A DNA stretch of 64,000 nt from JAPORK01 sp026710285 (GTDB lineage: Bacteria > Pseudomonadota > Gammaproteobacteria > Pseudomonadales > Endozoicomonadaceae). A model generated the notes under the pieces. It ran no database searches, was not told the origin of the DNA, and worked only from the letters and a program-made list of their open reading frames with translations. This document shows, piece by piece, positions 40,398 through 49,155 of the stretch. Location: the NCBI GenBank assembly GCA_965201045.1, contig OZ241746.1, positions 3,906,001 through 3,970,000 on the forward strand, read 5' to 3'. Position 1 is the first letter of the stretch, and every line of letters starts with the position of its first letter. Made by a program: the position numbers and the translations under genes.

Positions 40398-40682
40398 TCA
40401 TTTTGTTTGATGGCTTTTAGAAAAATCACACACTTCAAACCCATATGAATGAAGATCTTCTTTTGAGTAGTCGGTATTAATAGATACTATACATGCATAT
40501 CCGGTACTGTTATTACCCCTAATTACCCAACTCCTACTATTTTTACCAACAAGATATGTATATTTTTGTTTTGATGGACTGCTAATAAGAAGTGCAAATG
40601 AAATTAAAAGACCTGAAATCAATATTGCTGTTGGAGTGGTCATAGTTTTAATTTTTGCTATCAGAATATCTATTGTATTCAT
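40398..40682 (-). CDS. Small single-span membrane protein between the two 5S genes
   Basis: 94 residues from ATG 40682, with AAAGGAA about 8 nt upstream. One hydrophobic segment at about 18-36 (TAILISGLLISFALLISS) is followed by a soluble domain with KYTYLVGKNSRSWVIRG and two cysteines (YACIVSI, FEVCDF). It is antisense to the rRNA direction and lies between two near-identical 5S segments, so it may have arrived with, or been trapped by, the duplication. No family recognised. The ribosome site and the sensible topology favour a real gene. Confidence 0.55.
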   Translation of the reverse strand: MNTIDILIAKIKTMTTPTAILISGLLISFALLISSPSKQKYTYLVGKNSRSWVIRGNNSTGYACIVSINTDYSKEDLHSYGFEVCDFSKSHQTK

Positions 40683-40948
40683 CTCAGATTCCTTTCCTTT
40701 CTTTAGTACAATAAAAAATATCGTCGTTTATATTTAAGTCGTTTAAAGTTATGAGATTTTAAGTGAGTCAATCAAAATTTAAAATTATTTTGGAAAAAAT
40801 GATAATTGTTATATTGATTTGTTTATTATTTTACTATTTATAATGCTACTATTGCTGTTTCTAAATGTAAACGGTTTATAGACTTTTTATTCACGGGAAC
40901 AGTCAGAATTTCAGGTCAGTGATAATTGTCACTGATTGTAACCGGTTT

Positions 40949-41066
40949 TCCTGGCAGCCACAGAGTGTTGGAACCACCTGATCCCATCCCAAACTCAGTA
41001 GTGAAACGACACATCGCCGATGATAGTATGGGGATTTCCCATGTGAAAGTAGGACACTGCCAGGGC
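40949..41066 (+). rRNA. rrf: 5S ribosomal RNA, copy 2
   Basis: Nearly identical to the first 5S gene, including about 60 bp of upstream sequence (cagaatttcaggtcagtga) and the downstream terminator. The repeated unit covers roughly 40166-40396 and 40885-41117. Upstream of the copy I see no 23S and no strong promoter, so its expression is uncertain unless transcription from the first unit reads through. Confidence 0.92.
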
Positions 41067-41076
41067 TTAATTTTTT

Positions 41077-41114
41077 ACCCCTTATCTTTTTTATAAAGGT
41101 AAGGGTTTTTTTTG
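41077..41114 (+). terminator. Rho-independent terminator after second 5S
   Basis: The same stem as at 40356-40393 (accccttatcttt / aaaggtaaggg) with one G fewer, followed by eight T. It was copied together with the 5S gene. Confidence 0.88.
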
Positions 41115-41198
41115 TTGCTCATCACATTCTGACAATGTCTTTATTCCTGTCATGCAGACTAACAGGATACTAACCACTTTTTTAAACACTACCTAAAA

Positions 41199-41774
41199 CT
41201 ACCTGGTTACTATGATACGGTTGACGAATCGAGTCCTGTTGAGAATATTACGAATAACTTCACCAACAAAATCACAAAGACAACAGACACAACCAATGGA
41301 CCAGCAACAATCACTCTCATTATCGATTGGGTCAATAGTCTGGTAGTACTTAAAACGAAAAATAAAAAATTGATCAATTTTGTGAATTCTAAATGGCGAA
41401 TTACCATAAAGATTATCAGCCCTCAGTGTTATGCGTTTTATAGGATCATCGCTGAGATCATAAACATTCCAAACATCACGCCTGATTTTTATCATATAAC
41501 CAAAACGATTTTCAGTAGAAGAATTCCAGAAAGCAAAATCCTTGTAATTGTTAATATACTGTATCGATTTATTTAACTGAATTTCATTGCTGCTAAAAAA
41601 GTCATATCCTTGTATGAATGTTCCGCTATCAGCGTCATGAAGATTTGGTAATTCATAAAAAAAATTTGCCAGATCATCAAGTTTAATTGCAGTATTTGTG
41701 GCTCTTTCTCGCACAATCATTAATAATGCACTAATTTTATCTACATACTTTGTGTCAGCAGAAAAAAAATCACT
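41199..41774 (-). pseudogene. C-terminal extension of the Rhs protein, separated by an in-frame TAG
   Basis: Directly after the TAG that ends the Rhs frame (41775-41777) the same frame stays open for 191 codons, beginning SDFFSADTKYVDKISALL and ending FVNRIIVTR. An internal ATG at 41720 could restart translation of the last 173 residues, but no ribosome site precedes it. The piece is hydrophilic, rich in Asp, Asn, Tyr and Phe, with a Cys cluster (CCWSIGCVCCLC) near the end. In Rhs proteins the region after the conserved core is the variable effector or toxin domain, so this is most simply the detached distal part of that domain. No known toxin motif is recognised. Readthrough or recent nonsense mutation are the two explanations. 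Confidence 0.6.
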
Positions 41775-44700
41775 CTAAAGTATTTTCCATACTCTGTTAA
41801 CTTGTTTATAAGTGCCTATCCTCATTACTTCTGCGTTAACATCTGTATTGTACGATATAAAATCATGCAGTTTATTACGTAAAACACTCTTAACTGTCTC
41901 TATGCTGCGAGTATTTGCAGCACCGACAGAAGATACTCCTGTAGAAATATCTCCTTCAGTGGCATCTGGTGCCATAAGAGAGCTGACTCCAGACACAGCA
42001 GTATCGCCTAACATTACCAGATTCGCTTCTGCAGCCATTATTCCAACAACAGCACTGGCAATACTCAATCCTCTGTTGGTCGGAACAGCAGCAGAAGCAA
42101 TGGAAAGAGTAGCGGCATCCAGCGTTAAACCTGTAGTCACTCCAAGTAGTGGTATTGCAGGATTTCCAAAAGCGAATGATAAACCTATACCCGTTACAGC
42201 AATTGCTGCCATTAGTGTTGTTCCGACAATACTTGCCCATTTTTTGTGAAAGGCTGCCATACCCAATGTGCCCACATAACTCATAACATGCATTACAGTT
42301 CCTAACCATTTTGGTATATTACCGCTGGGATCACTATTCATTATTGGGTTGTTACCGCCAAAAGCATAACCATCTCCGGCAGGATCTTCACTGACGAAAT
42401 AGCGCTGACCTGGGTTATAAGTCCTGTGACCTGCACCTAAGAATTGCCAACCGGTAGCCGGATCTGTCTGTTCACCATTAAACCCTGTAAAAGTTTGCTG
42501 ATACCATGGCAAAGCAGTATTTTTTTTATTGATATGCCAGACCATACCATATGGACTATAAATATTTTTCTGACTTAAAATATAATGGTCCTGTTTTGTT
42601 TTAGTCAGTACACCGGTTACATCGCCTTTATAGTTTTGTTCATAATATTCATAAATCATACCATCAATGGCTTTTCCAATACCCAGATAACTGATAGTAT
42701 GCGTCGATTGTTGTAATTTACTTATTTTTTCATTTAGTAGATGAGATCCGGCATAAAACAGATTACGACTGTCTCCTGTATCTGTTACCTCTTTAACTTC
42801 TCTTCCATCACCATCATAAAAGTAATGGGTTTGCTTTCCATCAGGAGTGAGAACTCCCGTTATTTGATTGAAAATATTATAGTTAATTTTGTTACCTTCA
42901 CTATCAACTATCATATTACCTGTTGTATCGTAAACAAAGTTTGCTGTAACCGAAGCAGCATTACTCCACGGTGTTGTCATTTGTTTAAGGCGTAAAGGAG
43001 CCTGCTGATAACCATAACTATAATTTACTATTTTACTCACTGTCTTTTGTAGACTACTATTGAGCAGTGATTCTTTTACCTGTTGCATACGATTTAGTGC
43101 ATTAAAAGAATAATTTTGACTAATAATTATCGGTGCCTGCTTTAGACCAGAGTTGCGGAAAGAAGTGTCTCTTGGGCATAACAGTAAACCTGAAGAACCT
43201 GAACAATGCATAGCAATTAGATTGTTTGAAGTGTCGTATTTATAGTGTAAAATCGCTTGTTGATTATCTTCTGAGTGATGTATTAAAGTAATAATATTAC
43301 CTTCTTTGTCATAACTGTATCGCCATGTTGATAGTGGTTTGTCTACAAGTACATCGGTTACACTTTCCGTTTGACCATATTGATTATAATTTAAATTAGA
43401 CTGCATACCACTACCATAATTAATCTTTACTATTCTGGACAAACCGCCATAGGTAAGCATCTTTAATAATTTAGTTTTACCATTACTCTCCTGGTAATTA
43501 ATTACATTTATACGACCAAGTGAATCATAATTTGTTGATATCTTATTACCTGTTAAGTCTGTTGTACTGATAATTCTTTTATTATAATCATATTGCCAAC
43601 TGAAGTGGTAATCCGGATAACCATTTGCTCCTGTATGATGCAGTTGCTGTATCCTTCCGTCATCAGTATAAATCCAATGGGTGACTCCGGTTATTTCTCT
43701 CTTTTTAACAGGTAAGGTGGTTGCAGGATCATAGTCAATATGTATAGATTCTTTTCCATCAACACACTCACTCACAGGTAACCCAATTACGTTATACTTC
43801 CATGATATTACATGTCCGGAAGGCATTGTAACAGTTGCGATCTGGTTTTCTGATGTGTAAGTATAAGTGGTTTTTTTTCCATCTTCACCAGTTTTCCATA
43901 ATAATTCTCCTTCTATATTATATTGTGCAGAAGCCAGCAACCGGGGTGTATTACTTTTTGCAGGAATAAACCATTTCTGAATACTTTGTCCATAAAAATT
44001 ATATACATTGTAAAATTTATTGCCTGATGGATCGGTGATATTTTTTACTCGCCCTGCATCATCATACGTGGTCGTAACCTTCTTTCCTGCAGGATCAACA
44101 GATGATATCTTTCTTCCAAAACCGTCATAAGTAACGTAAGAGACTCTTGCAACAGATGTTGTATTACTGATTTTGCATAGAGAACTTACAGAAGAATAGT
44201 CATGAATGAAACCTGCCGGTAGTACCATTTGCTCTACCGGTTTATCCAGTATATTACCGTGAACAATTGAAACAGGAGAATAGTTATTTTGAGCATCATA
44301 TTCAAAACTAACTGTGCAATGATCAGGATCATCATACATTTTTACGGTTGTTTGTTTATCGGGTGAATGTATTTTATATACCCTCCCGAGTAAATCATAC
44401 TCGAAAATTGTAGTGAGCTGATGAATTTTTTTTGAGATATCAGTAGAGTAAGCATGTTGAGATACTACACGTCCATATGAATCATAATCTGTACTTGTAA
44501 CCGGAAGCCATACACCAGGTAGCGATTTCCCCTTTTCATTTATAGCTTCAGTAAAAACTTTTAACTGTCTTCCTGCTCCATCAAAAATGACTTTTTTACT
44601 TAAGCCATTACTATTTGTTACAGTTAACTGAATATGTCCGGGAGAAATGCTATATGTATAGTGTTTACTGGTTGAGAATAGAGTACCTACATTAGAATCA

Positions 44701-46787
44701 ACTTGTATTATTCGTCCCCAATGATCATAATGATAACGAGTAATCTTTTTATTTTTTGCATCAATACTTTCAATAACCTGATTAGTAAATAAACTGGTGA
44801 TAACTGCTGCTGAGCGCTTGAATTGACCTGATTCAAGTTTAATAGCTTTGTAAACAGTTTTAGTCGTATGATTAGCATTTAAAATATAATAGTAGCGCTT
44901 TGTTGCTGAATTAAACTTTGATAAAGAAGATGTTGTACCTATTATTGTAGTACTTTCCAGCAGACCATATTTAAAAGTATCTTGTGGATTGTTGTAATAT
45001 TTCTGTTCTGTTTCAGTATATTCATTGCCTGACTTAATGATCTTACTTGCAAGAACCAGAATATATCCACTTGCATTGATATTGAATTCTTTTTTATAAT
45101 AGTTATGTTGTACAATTATCGGAAGCTTTAATGATCCTGGTATTCTATATGCAGGATATTGAGTTACTGATTCTACCTGAGTACTTAACCACCAGTCAGG
45201 TGGTTCGGCAGGACAGCTGTTATCACCTTCTGCCGGACAATAAGTAATTTTTTCCATACGCCCATAAGAATCTGTTGTACTAATCACCCGTCCTCGTGAA
45301 TCATACTGTTGTTCTGTTGTTTCTGTTGCCGGCGGACCTGAATTTTCACCCCAGTTGCTGGTAACTATTTTCAATGGTAAGCTATAGGTGGCAGGTAAAT
45401 CTTCAAATGTACTGTGAGCACAACCATCTCTTTCAGTGGTATTACAGAAAAAATTATGTACTTCTGTCAACAGATGATTTGTACGATCACTGACAATTTT
45501 TGCATCGATGAGTAAGTGATATTTATTATAAGTGCGAATCTGTCTGGTTATTCCATTATCTTCTGTAGTTTTATAAGTATAACTTGCAGGTGTTTCAAAT
45601 AACGAGTCTGAGTCTGAACTTCTCTCAACATTTAACCCTGAATTAAATCCAAGATAATTGTGTTCATTTGCATTACTTTCATTGTAAGTATACCGGGTGA
45701 TCATCCCTGGCTGATTCATACCCGGGTTCACTGAAGTTTGTGTAACAACACATAACCCTCTTTTGTAAATTTGCAATGGAACTTTCATTGCATCAGTACA
45801 GTTATAAGTTATATTTTTTTGTAAACCAGTTGGATAAGTTATACGAAAGAGAAAATGACCCAGATAATCCATATGCAGAACAGGCAACAATTGTCCATCT
45901 TCTTTAGGTAAAGCAATATCATTCAACCTGCCATCTAAACGGCTAAGATAGACATTAAAAGGTTTTCCTTCAGCATCATGGCTGGTAATAATAATGAAAC
46001 CTCTTTTTCTGGTTAAAATAATTTCATGATTTTGGTTGTCACTAATACTTTTTAGCAGGTGAGTTCCGGTCAGATAAGAAAATTTAACCCAATACCCATC
46101 CTGTTGCTCTAAGCAGATTTCATAACCTTCATGGTTTAAGGTTTCTCGTAAACCATTGTTATAAGTAATAACAAAATGGGTTGATTTACTACCGCTAATC
46201 TGAATATCTTTCAATTTATGGTAACGAGATAACCATTGACCATTTCTGTTCTTTCTTATAGTGAAACTTTTTCCCTGTGAAGTAGACAGTTGATTATTTG
46301 ACAGATTAAAGTGAGTCAAATTCCAGCTCCATCCCAAACCAATATCATCAGGATCCTTTAGACTGTTACTGCTGTAGTTGACATCCAGATCAATATCAGG
46401 TCCGTGTCCCAGATTACTTATCATGCTACCCACTTTAGTATAAGCAGTCAGTGTACCTGTACGCGGATCTACCTGTGCCCCCCAACTCTTTTGAAAATTA
46501 AATGCGTTAGACCAGGGAGAAGAACCTGCATTCTCCTCTGCCTTTATCTTATGAAAGTTAGTTTTATCTTGTCGTTTTTCTGAAATATCATTAGTCTCAG
46601 GGTTTATATGATAAATAGACTTATCAGGTGTATTCGTTTTTAATAGTATGCGGTTTTTTTGATCAGACAATACTGTTGATGATAAAATTAATAATATTTG
46701 GTATGCAACACAAAAAAAAGTAAATAACAAGTTTATAAATAGACTACTTTTTTTATGTACAAATCTTTCAAATATTTTCTTCTTCAT
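41775..46787 (-). CDS. Rhs/YD-repeat protein
   Basis: 1670 residues, a large cell-surface or secreted protein. The N-terminus has a hydrophobic export segment at about 17-38. From about residue 90 to 1430 there are many YD repeats (YDDAGRVKNITDPSGNKFYN, YDGDGREVKEVTD, YDTTGNMIVDSEGN) that should build the hollow beta-cocoon typical of Rhs/Tc-toxin B/C shells. The conserved core end lies at about 1430-1487: GEQTDPATGWQFLGAGHRTY, then YFVSEDPAGDG and NNPIMNSDPSG. The variable part after it is hydrophobic (TLMAAIAVTGIGLSFAFG) and runs to the TAG. No VgrG, PAAR or immunity gene is adjacent. Function in competition or host interaction is inferred from the family. Confidence 0.9.
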   Translation of the reverse strand: MKKKIFERFVHKKSSLFINLLFTFFCVAYQILLILSSTVLSDQKNRILLKTNTPDKSIYHINPETNDISEKRQDKTNFHKIKAEENAGSSPWSNAFNFQKSWGAQVDPRTGTLTAYTKVGSMISNLGHGPDIDLDVNYSSNSLKDPDDIGLGWSWNLTHFNLSNNQLSTSQGKSFTIRKNRNGQWLSRYHKLKDIQISGSKSTHFVITYNNGLRETLNHEGYEICLEQQDGYWVKFSYLTGTHLLKSISDNQNHEIILTRKRGFIIITSHDAEGKPFNVYLSRLDGRLNDIALPKEDGQLLPVLHMDYLGHFLFRITYPTGLQKNITYNCTDAMKVPLQIYKRGLCVVTQTSVNPGMNQPGMITRYTYNESNANEHNYLGFNSGLNVERSSDSDSLFETPASYTYKTTEDNGITRQIRTYNKYHLLIDAKIVSDRTNHLLTEVHNFFCNTTERDGCAHSTFEDLPATYSLPLKIVTSNWGENSGPPATETTEQQYDSRGRVISTTDSYGRMEKITYCPAEGDNSCPAEPPDWWLSTQVESVTQYPAYRIPGSLKLPIIVQHNYYKKEFNINASGYILVLASKIIKSGNEYTETEQKYYNNPQDTFKYGLLESTTIIGTTSSLSKFNSATKRYYYILNANHTTKTVYKAIKLESGQFKRSAAVITSLFTNQVIESIDAKNKKITRYHYDHWGRIIQVDSNVGTLFSTSKHYTYSISPGHIQLTVTNSNGLSKKVIFDGAGRQLKVFTEAINEKGKSLPGVWLPVTSTDYDSYGRVVSQHAYSTDISKKIHQLTTIFEYDLLGRVYKIHSPDKQTTVKMYDDPDHCTVSFEYDAQNNYSPVSIVHGNILDKPVEQMVLPAGFIHDYSSVSSLCKISNTTSVARVSYVTYDGFGRKISSVDPAGKKVTTTYDDAGRVKNITDPSGNKFYNVYNFYGQSIQKWFIPAKSNTPRLLASAQYNIEGELLWKTGEDGKKTTYTYTSENQIATVTMPSGHVISWKYNVIGLPVSECVDGKESIHIDYDPATTLPVKKREITGVTHWIYTDDGRIQQLHHTGANGYPDYHFSWQYDYNKRIISTTDLTGNKISTNYDSLGRINVINYQESNGKTKLLKMLTYGGLSRIVKINYGSGMQSNLNYNQYGQTESVTDVLVDKPLSTWRYSYDKEGNIITLIHHSEDNQQAILHYKYDTSNNLIAMHCSGSSGLLLCPRDTSFRNSGLKQAPIIISQNYSFNALNRMQQVKESLLNSSLQKTVSKIVNYSYGYQQAPLRLKQMTTPWSNAASVTANFVYDTTGNMIVDSEGNKINYNIFNQITGVLTPDGKQTHYFYDGDGREVKEVTDTGDSRNLFYAGSHLLNEKISKLQQSTHTISYLGIGKAIDGMIYEYYEQNYKGDVTGVLTKTKQDHYILSQKNIYSPYGMVWHINKKNTALPWYQQTFTGFNGEQTDPATGWQFLGAGHRTYNPGQRYFVSEDPAGDGYAFGGNNPIMNSDPSGNIPKWLGTVMHVMSYVGTLGMAAFHKKWASIVGTTLMAAIAVTGIGLSFAFGNPAIPLLGVTTGLTLDAATLSIASAAVPTNRGLSIASAVVGIMAAEANLVMLGDTAVSGVSSLMAPDATEGDISTGVSSVGAANTRSIETVKSVLRNKLHDFISYNTDVNAEVMRIGTYKQVNRVWKIL

Positions 46788-46794
46788 TGTAATT

Positions 46795-47525
46795 TATTGT
46801 TATTAAAGGATTATAAAAAAACAAAATCCAGTTTTTTGAAGTTGAATGGGTATAAACGCCCTAAAAAGATATAAAAATAAACTTTTTATTGAGTGTTTGG
46901 GTACTCAATTTTTTATTAAAACTGGATAAATTATTGATTTTAAGTTTATAGGTAATATGAAAGTATGGCTGAATAGCTGCAACTAAACAGCGCAAACAAG
47001 ATTCATCCATTTTCTCATGTTCCAGGTATATACTCCCTCAAAAGATTAATATTATCACCAACAATTCATAACTTCTCAATAATCCGGGGAAGAGCTACTC
47101 GGGCACTGTTATTTTTTGACGTATAATGTCAGGCAGACAAGGAATATTTTTTATTCCTTCCGTCAAACGATCACTAAGGTATTCCTAAAATGAAACGCCA
47201 AGCTTCCGGCACGTTTTTTTCAAGCTGGCAAAGGTATCACGACACTGTCTGCTTTCATTACTGGGAGTGCAACCACTGACTTTTTTCTTTTTAACATAAT
47301 CTCGAATATCACTTTCACTGTCATTAGTGTACAGCGGAACTTCGAGCTTTTTCAGCACAAGCAGTAACTCTTCCTTATTTTTTAACAAGTGTTTTAGCGT
47401 TTGATTTAAAGTAGCAAAGCTAGTTTTTTGCGTAAAATGTCTTTAAATACAGAAGATATACCCATTCAGCTTCAAAAAGCTGGATTTGATTTTTGCAGAA
47501 CCTTTTGATAACAATGATTTCTGGT
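46795..47525. mobile_element. Degraded insertion element with inverted end repeats
   Basis: A 60-bp repeat at 46796-46852 (gttattaaaggatta to gaagttgaatgggtata) recurs inverted at 47458-47522 (tatacccattcagcttc outward). Between them lies a minus-strand transposase remnant. A third, solitary copy is at 6069-6131. The interior 46855-47095 is AT-rich and non-coding. Confidence 0.6.
47097..47441 (-). pseudogene. Transposase C-terminal remnant with in-frame TAG
   Basis: The minus frame is open after a stop at 47444-47446, reads SFATLNQTLKHLLKNKEELL, then VPLYTNDSESDIRDYVKKKK, and continues with RQCRDTFASLKKTCRKLGVSF. TAG at 47185-47187 interrupts it, after which EYLSDRLTEGIKNIP follows in the same frame to TAG at 47097. 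The pattern SE(N/S)DIRxxVKxxKxSG, RDTFxSLKKTCRKLG, SFWxYLxDR belongs to the end of a DDE transposase, so the stop replaces the expected Trp. The first two-thirds of the gene are missing. Family assignment beyond DDE is not attempted. Confidence 0.75.
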
Positions 47526-47659
47526 AAAGTAAATCCAGCATTTTTGAACTGGATCGGTATAAGTCTGATGTGGTATTCTAAAATCTGTCAACCTGGATAA
47601 GGAATAATAAATCCAAAATTAGAAAGATAAAATGACCACTAATACACGTAAAAATTGAC

Positions 47660-47815
47660 ATGGCCAACTTTTTATTATAACCCGGTTAAGAAATATTTTC
47701 TAATTTTGTTAAGATTTCTTCATATTCAGTCGGGCTTATATAACCCAATGTTGAATGTGCACGCTGACTTTTATAAGACATTGTAATGTAATTTAGAATA
47801 TCCTGTTGTGATTTT
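47660..47815 (-). pseudogene. IS3-family transposase OrfB 3' remnant and IS end
   Basis: Reading minus from about 47815, QQDILNYITMSYKSQRAHST then LGYISPTEYEEILTKLENIS ends at TAA 47686. This is the typical C-terminus of IS3-family integrase-like transposases (RxHSxLGYxSPxEYE). The stop is followed by ccgggttataataaaaag, matching the outer end of the short derivative at 48490-48632. Everything upstream of the last about 45 codons is gone. Confidence 0.8.
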
Positions 47816-48178
47816 TATTATGTTTGATAATGATACCATTGCACCTGTTGCTACTTTAAACTTTCAAAAAACTTTCTGTTAACTCTGGTTCGGGGGTATT
47901 TAGTTGCAGAAGGCTAATCTATGCTGATATCATACATGTATATAAAATATAAGCATAAAACAGTATGATAGTAGTTATCTAAAACATCATTGTCATATTA
48001 TATATACAACATCGTTATATTCTAAAGATTATGACTGATTGTTACTGCTCTGATTGCTTATACGATTGAACTGCTAAAGCTTTTTGTTTTCAGAGCATTA
48101 ACACAGCAATCTGGAAAATTAAAGATTATCAGCTAAAAACTCTGAACTGACTTTATGCAAAAGTAAAGGTTATATATT

Positions 48179-48487
48179 ATGAGCGTGTTCAGGAAACATG
48201 TACAAAATAGTTTAAACAAATACAGGGATGAAACAGAAAAAAGTGAGAAAAGTTCATTCAGGATGATTTTAATCAATTTTGTTTGCTGTCTGCCTGTCAA
48301 AATAGCAGTTGTTCTTCTGGCTGCAACTATGTTGGCTTCAACTATGCTGGCTTCACCTCCGCCCAACCAATCAACGCAAACTTGTGACCTGAGCGTAATT
48401 AAAGGCAAACTACTACAGAAAACCTCAGATCATTTCCAAACTTGTCCAAACAATTTTGTACATATTCCCACAGCTCAACAAGATTGA
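48179..48487 (+). CDS. Possible small membrane protein, unknown
   Basis: 102 codons from ATG 48179, with AAAGGTT about 8 nt upstream. A hydrophobic segment at about 28-57 contains two short direct repeats (ATMLAS-TMLAS), followed by a soluble tail with two cysteines. No family resemblance. It ends within 10 bp of the IS3 derivative and lies in a transposon graveyard, so it might be a remnant. Sense of codon use and the ribosome site are weak support for a gene. Confidence 0.35.
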   Translation: MSVFRKHVQNSLNKYRDETEKSEKSSFRMILINFVCCLPVKIAVVLLAATMLASTMLASPPPNQSTQTCDLSVIKGKLLQKTSDHFQTCPNNFVHIPTAQQD

Positions 48488-48489
48488 TG

Positions 48490-48632
48490 TAGTCAACCTT
48501 TTTATTACAACCCAGTTAAGAAACATTTTCTAATTTAAATTCTTTTGAATATTTCTTACGCATACAGGTTGTCATTTTATCTCTCCAGTTTTGGATATAT
48601 TATATACCTTAACTGGGTTGGTAGGTTTTAAG
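48490..48632. repeat. Internal-deletion derivative of an IS3-family element
   Basis: Inverted ends acaacccagttaag at 48506-48519 and cttaactgggttggta near 48618-48632. On the minus strand an OrfA-like start (ATGACAACCTGTATGCGTAA, MTTCMRKKYSKEFKLENVS) runs straight into the stop and outer end that follow OrfB in the remnant at 47660-47815 (LENIS, stop). The start of OrfA has therefore been fused to the end of OrfB with the whole middle deleted, producing a MITE-like unit. Confidence 0.7.
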
Positions 48633-49155
48633 GTACCATGTCATTAAAATAATAATAACAGCACTGATAGTAATTATTGTGCATTGATAATTGTTTAATT
48701 TCATCTCTTACTCCCTGCTCATTACTTTTATCTATATTGGAAGCATATAACGTCTACAACAAAAATAAACCTGAGCACAGCATAAGTTTATCTTGCTGAC
48801 TGTACTTATTAGAGAATTATTTCCCATTTATTAATCGTTTCCATAGAGCGGAAGTAAACATATTCTGAGAGCTTGTTTTATGGTTTAACTGATTTTTAGG
48901 TAATGTGTATCTACGTGAAAAAGTGAAGACATTGTTAGAATATGAGTATGCAAAAAAATTCATTAACTAACAAGAGGTCTCCACTGCATGAAAACATGGT
49001 TATCAAAAAATGCCTGAAGGCACAATAAAAACAGTAGTTTTTAATAATAAAGATAACGTTTAATCCATACTGATAACTGCTTTTTGGGTAGCGTTTAATG
49101 AAAACTGAACGAGTTCTATTTTGCATACTACCAAAAAAAGTGATAAGCCTTATTG
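48633..49155. other. Gene-free spacer downstream of the Hsp70 gene
   Basis: 523 bp, AT-rich. A minus frame 48935-49126 encodes 63 residues without family resemblance and is probably chance. No clear terminator for the chaperone operon: only a weak stem near 49140-49165 followed, in minus orientation, by seven T. Confidence 0.45.

Noticed and set aside
41199..41720. Separate immunity gene for the Rhs toxin
   Set aside because: The frame is continuous with Rhs through a single TAG and the ATG at 41720 lacks a ribosome site, so a detached C-terminal domain is the simpler reading.
48935..49126. 63-codon minus frame downstream of the Hsp70 gene
   Set aside because: Phe/Tyr-rich composition typical of AT-rich spacer, weak start; not supported.
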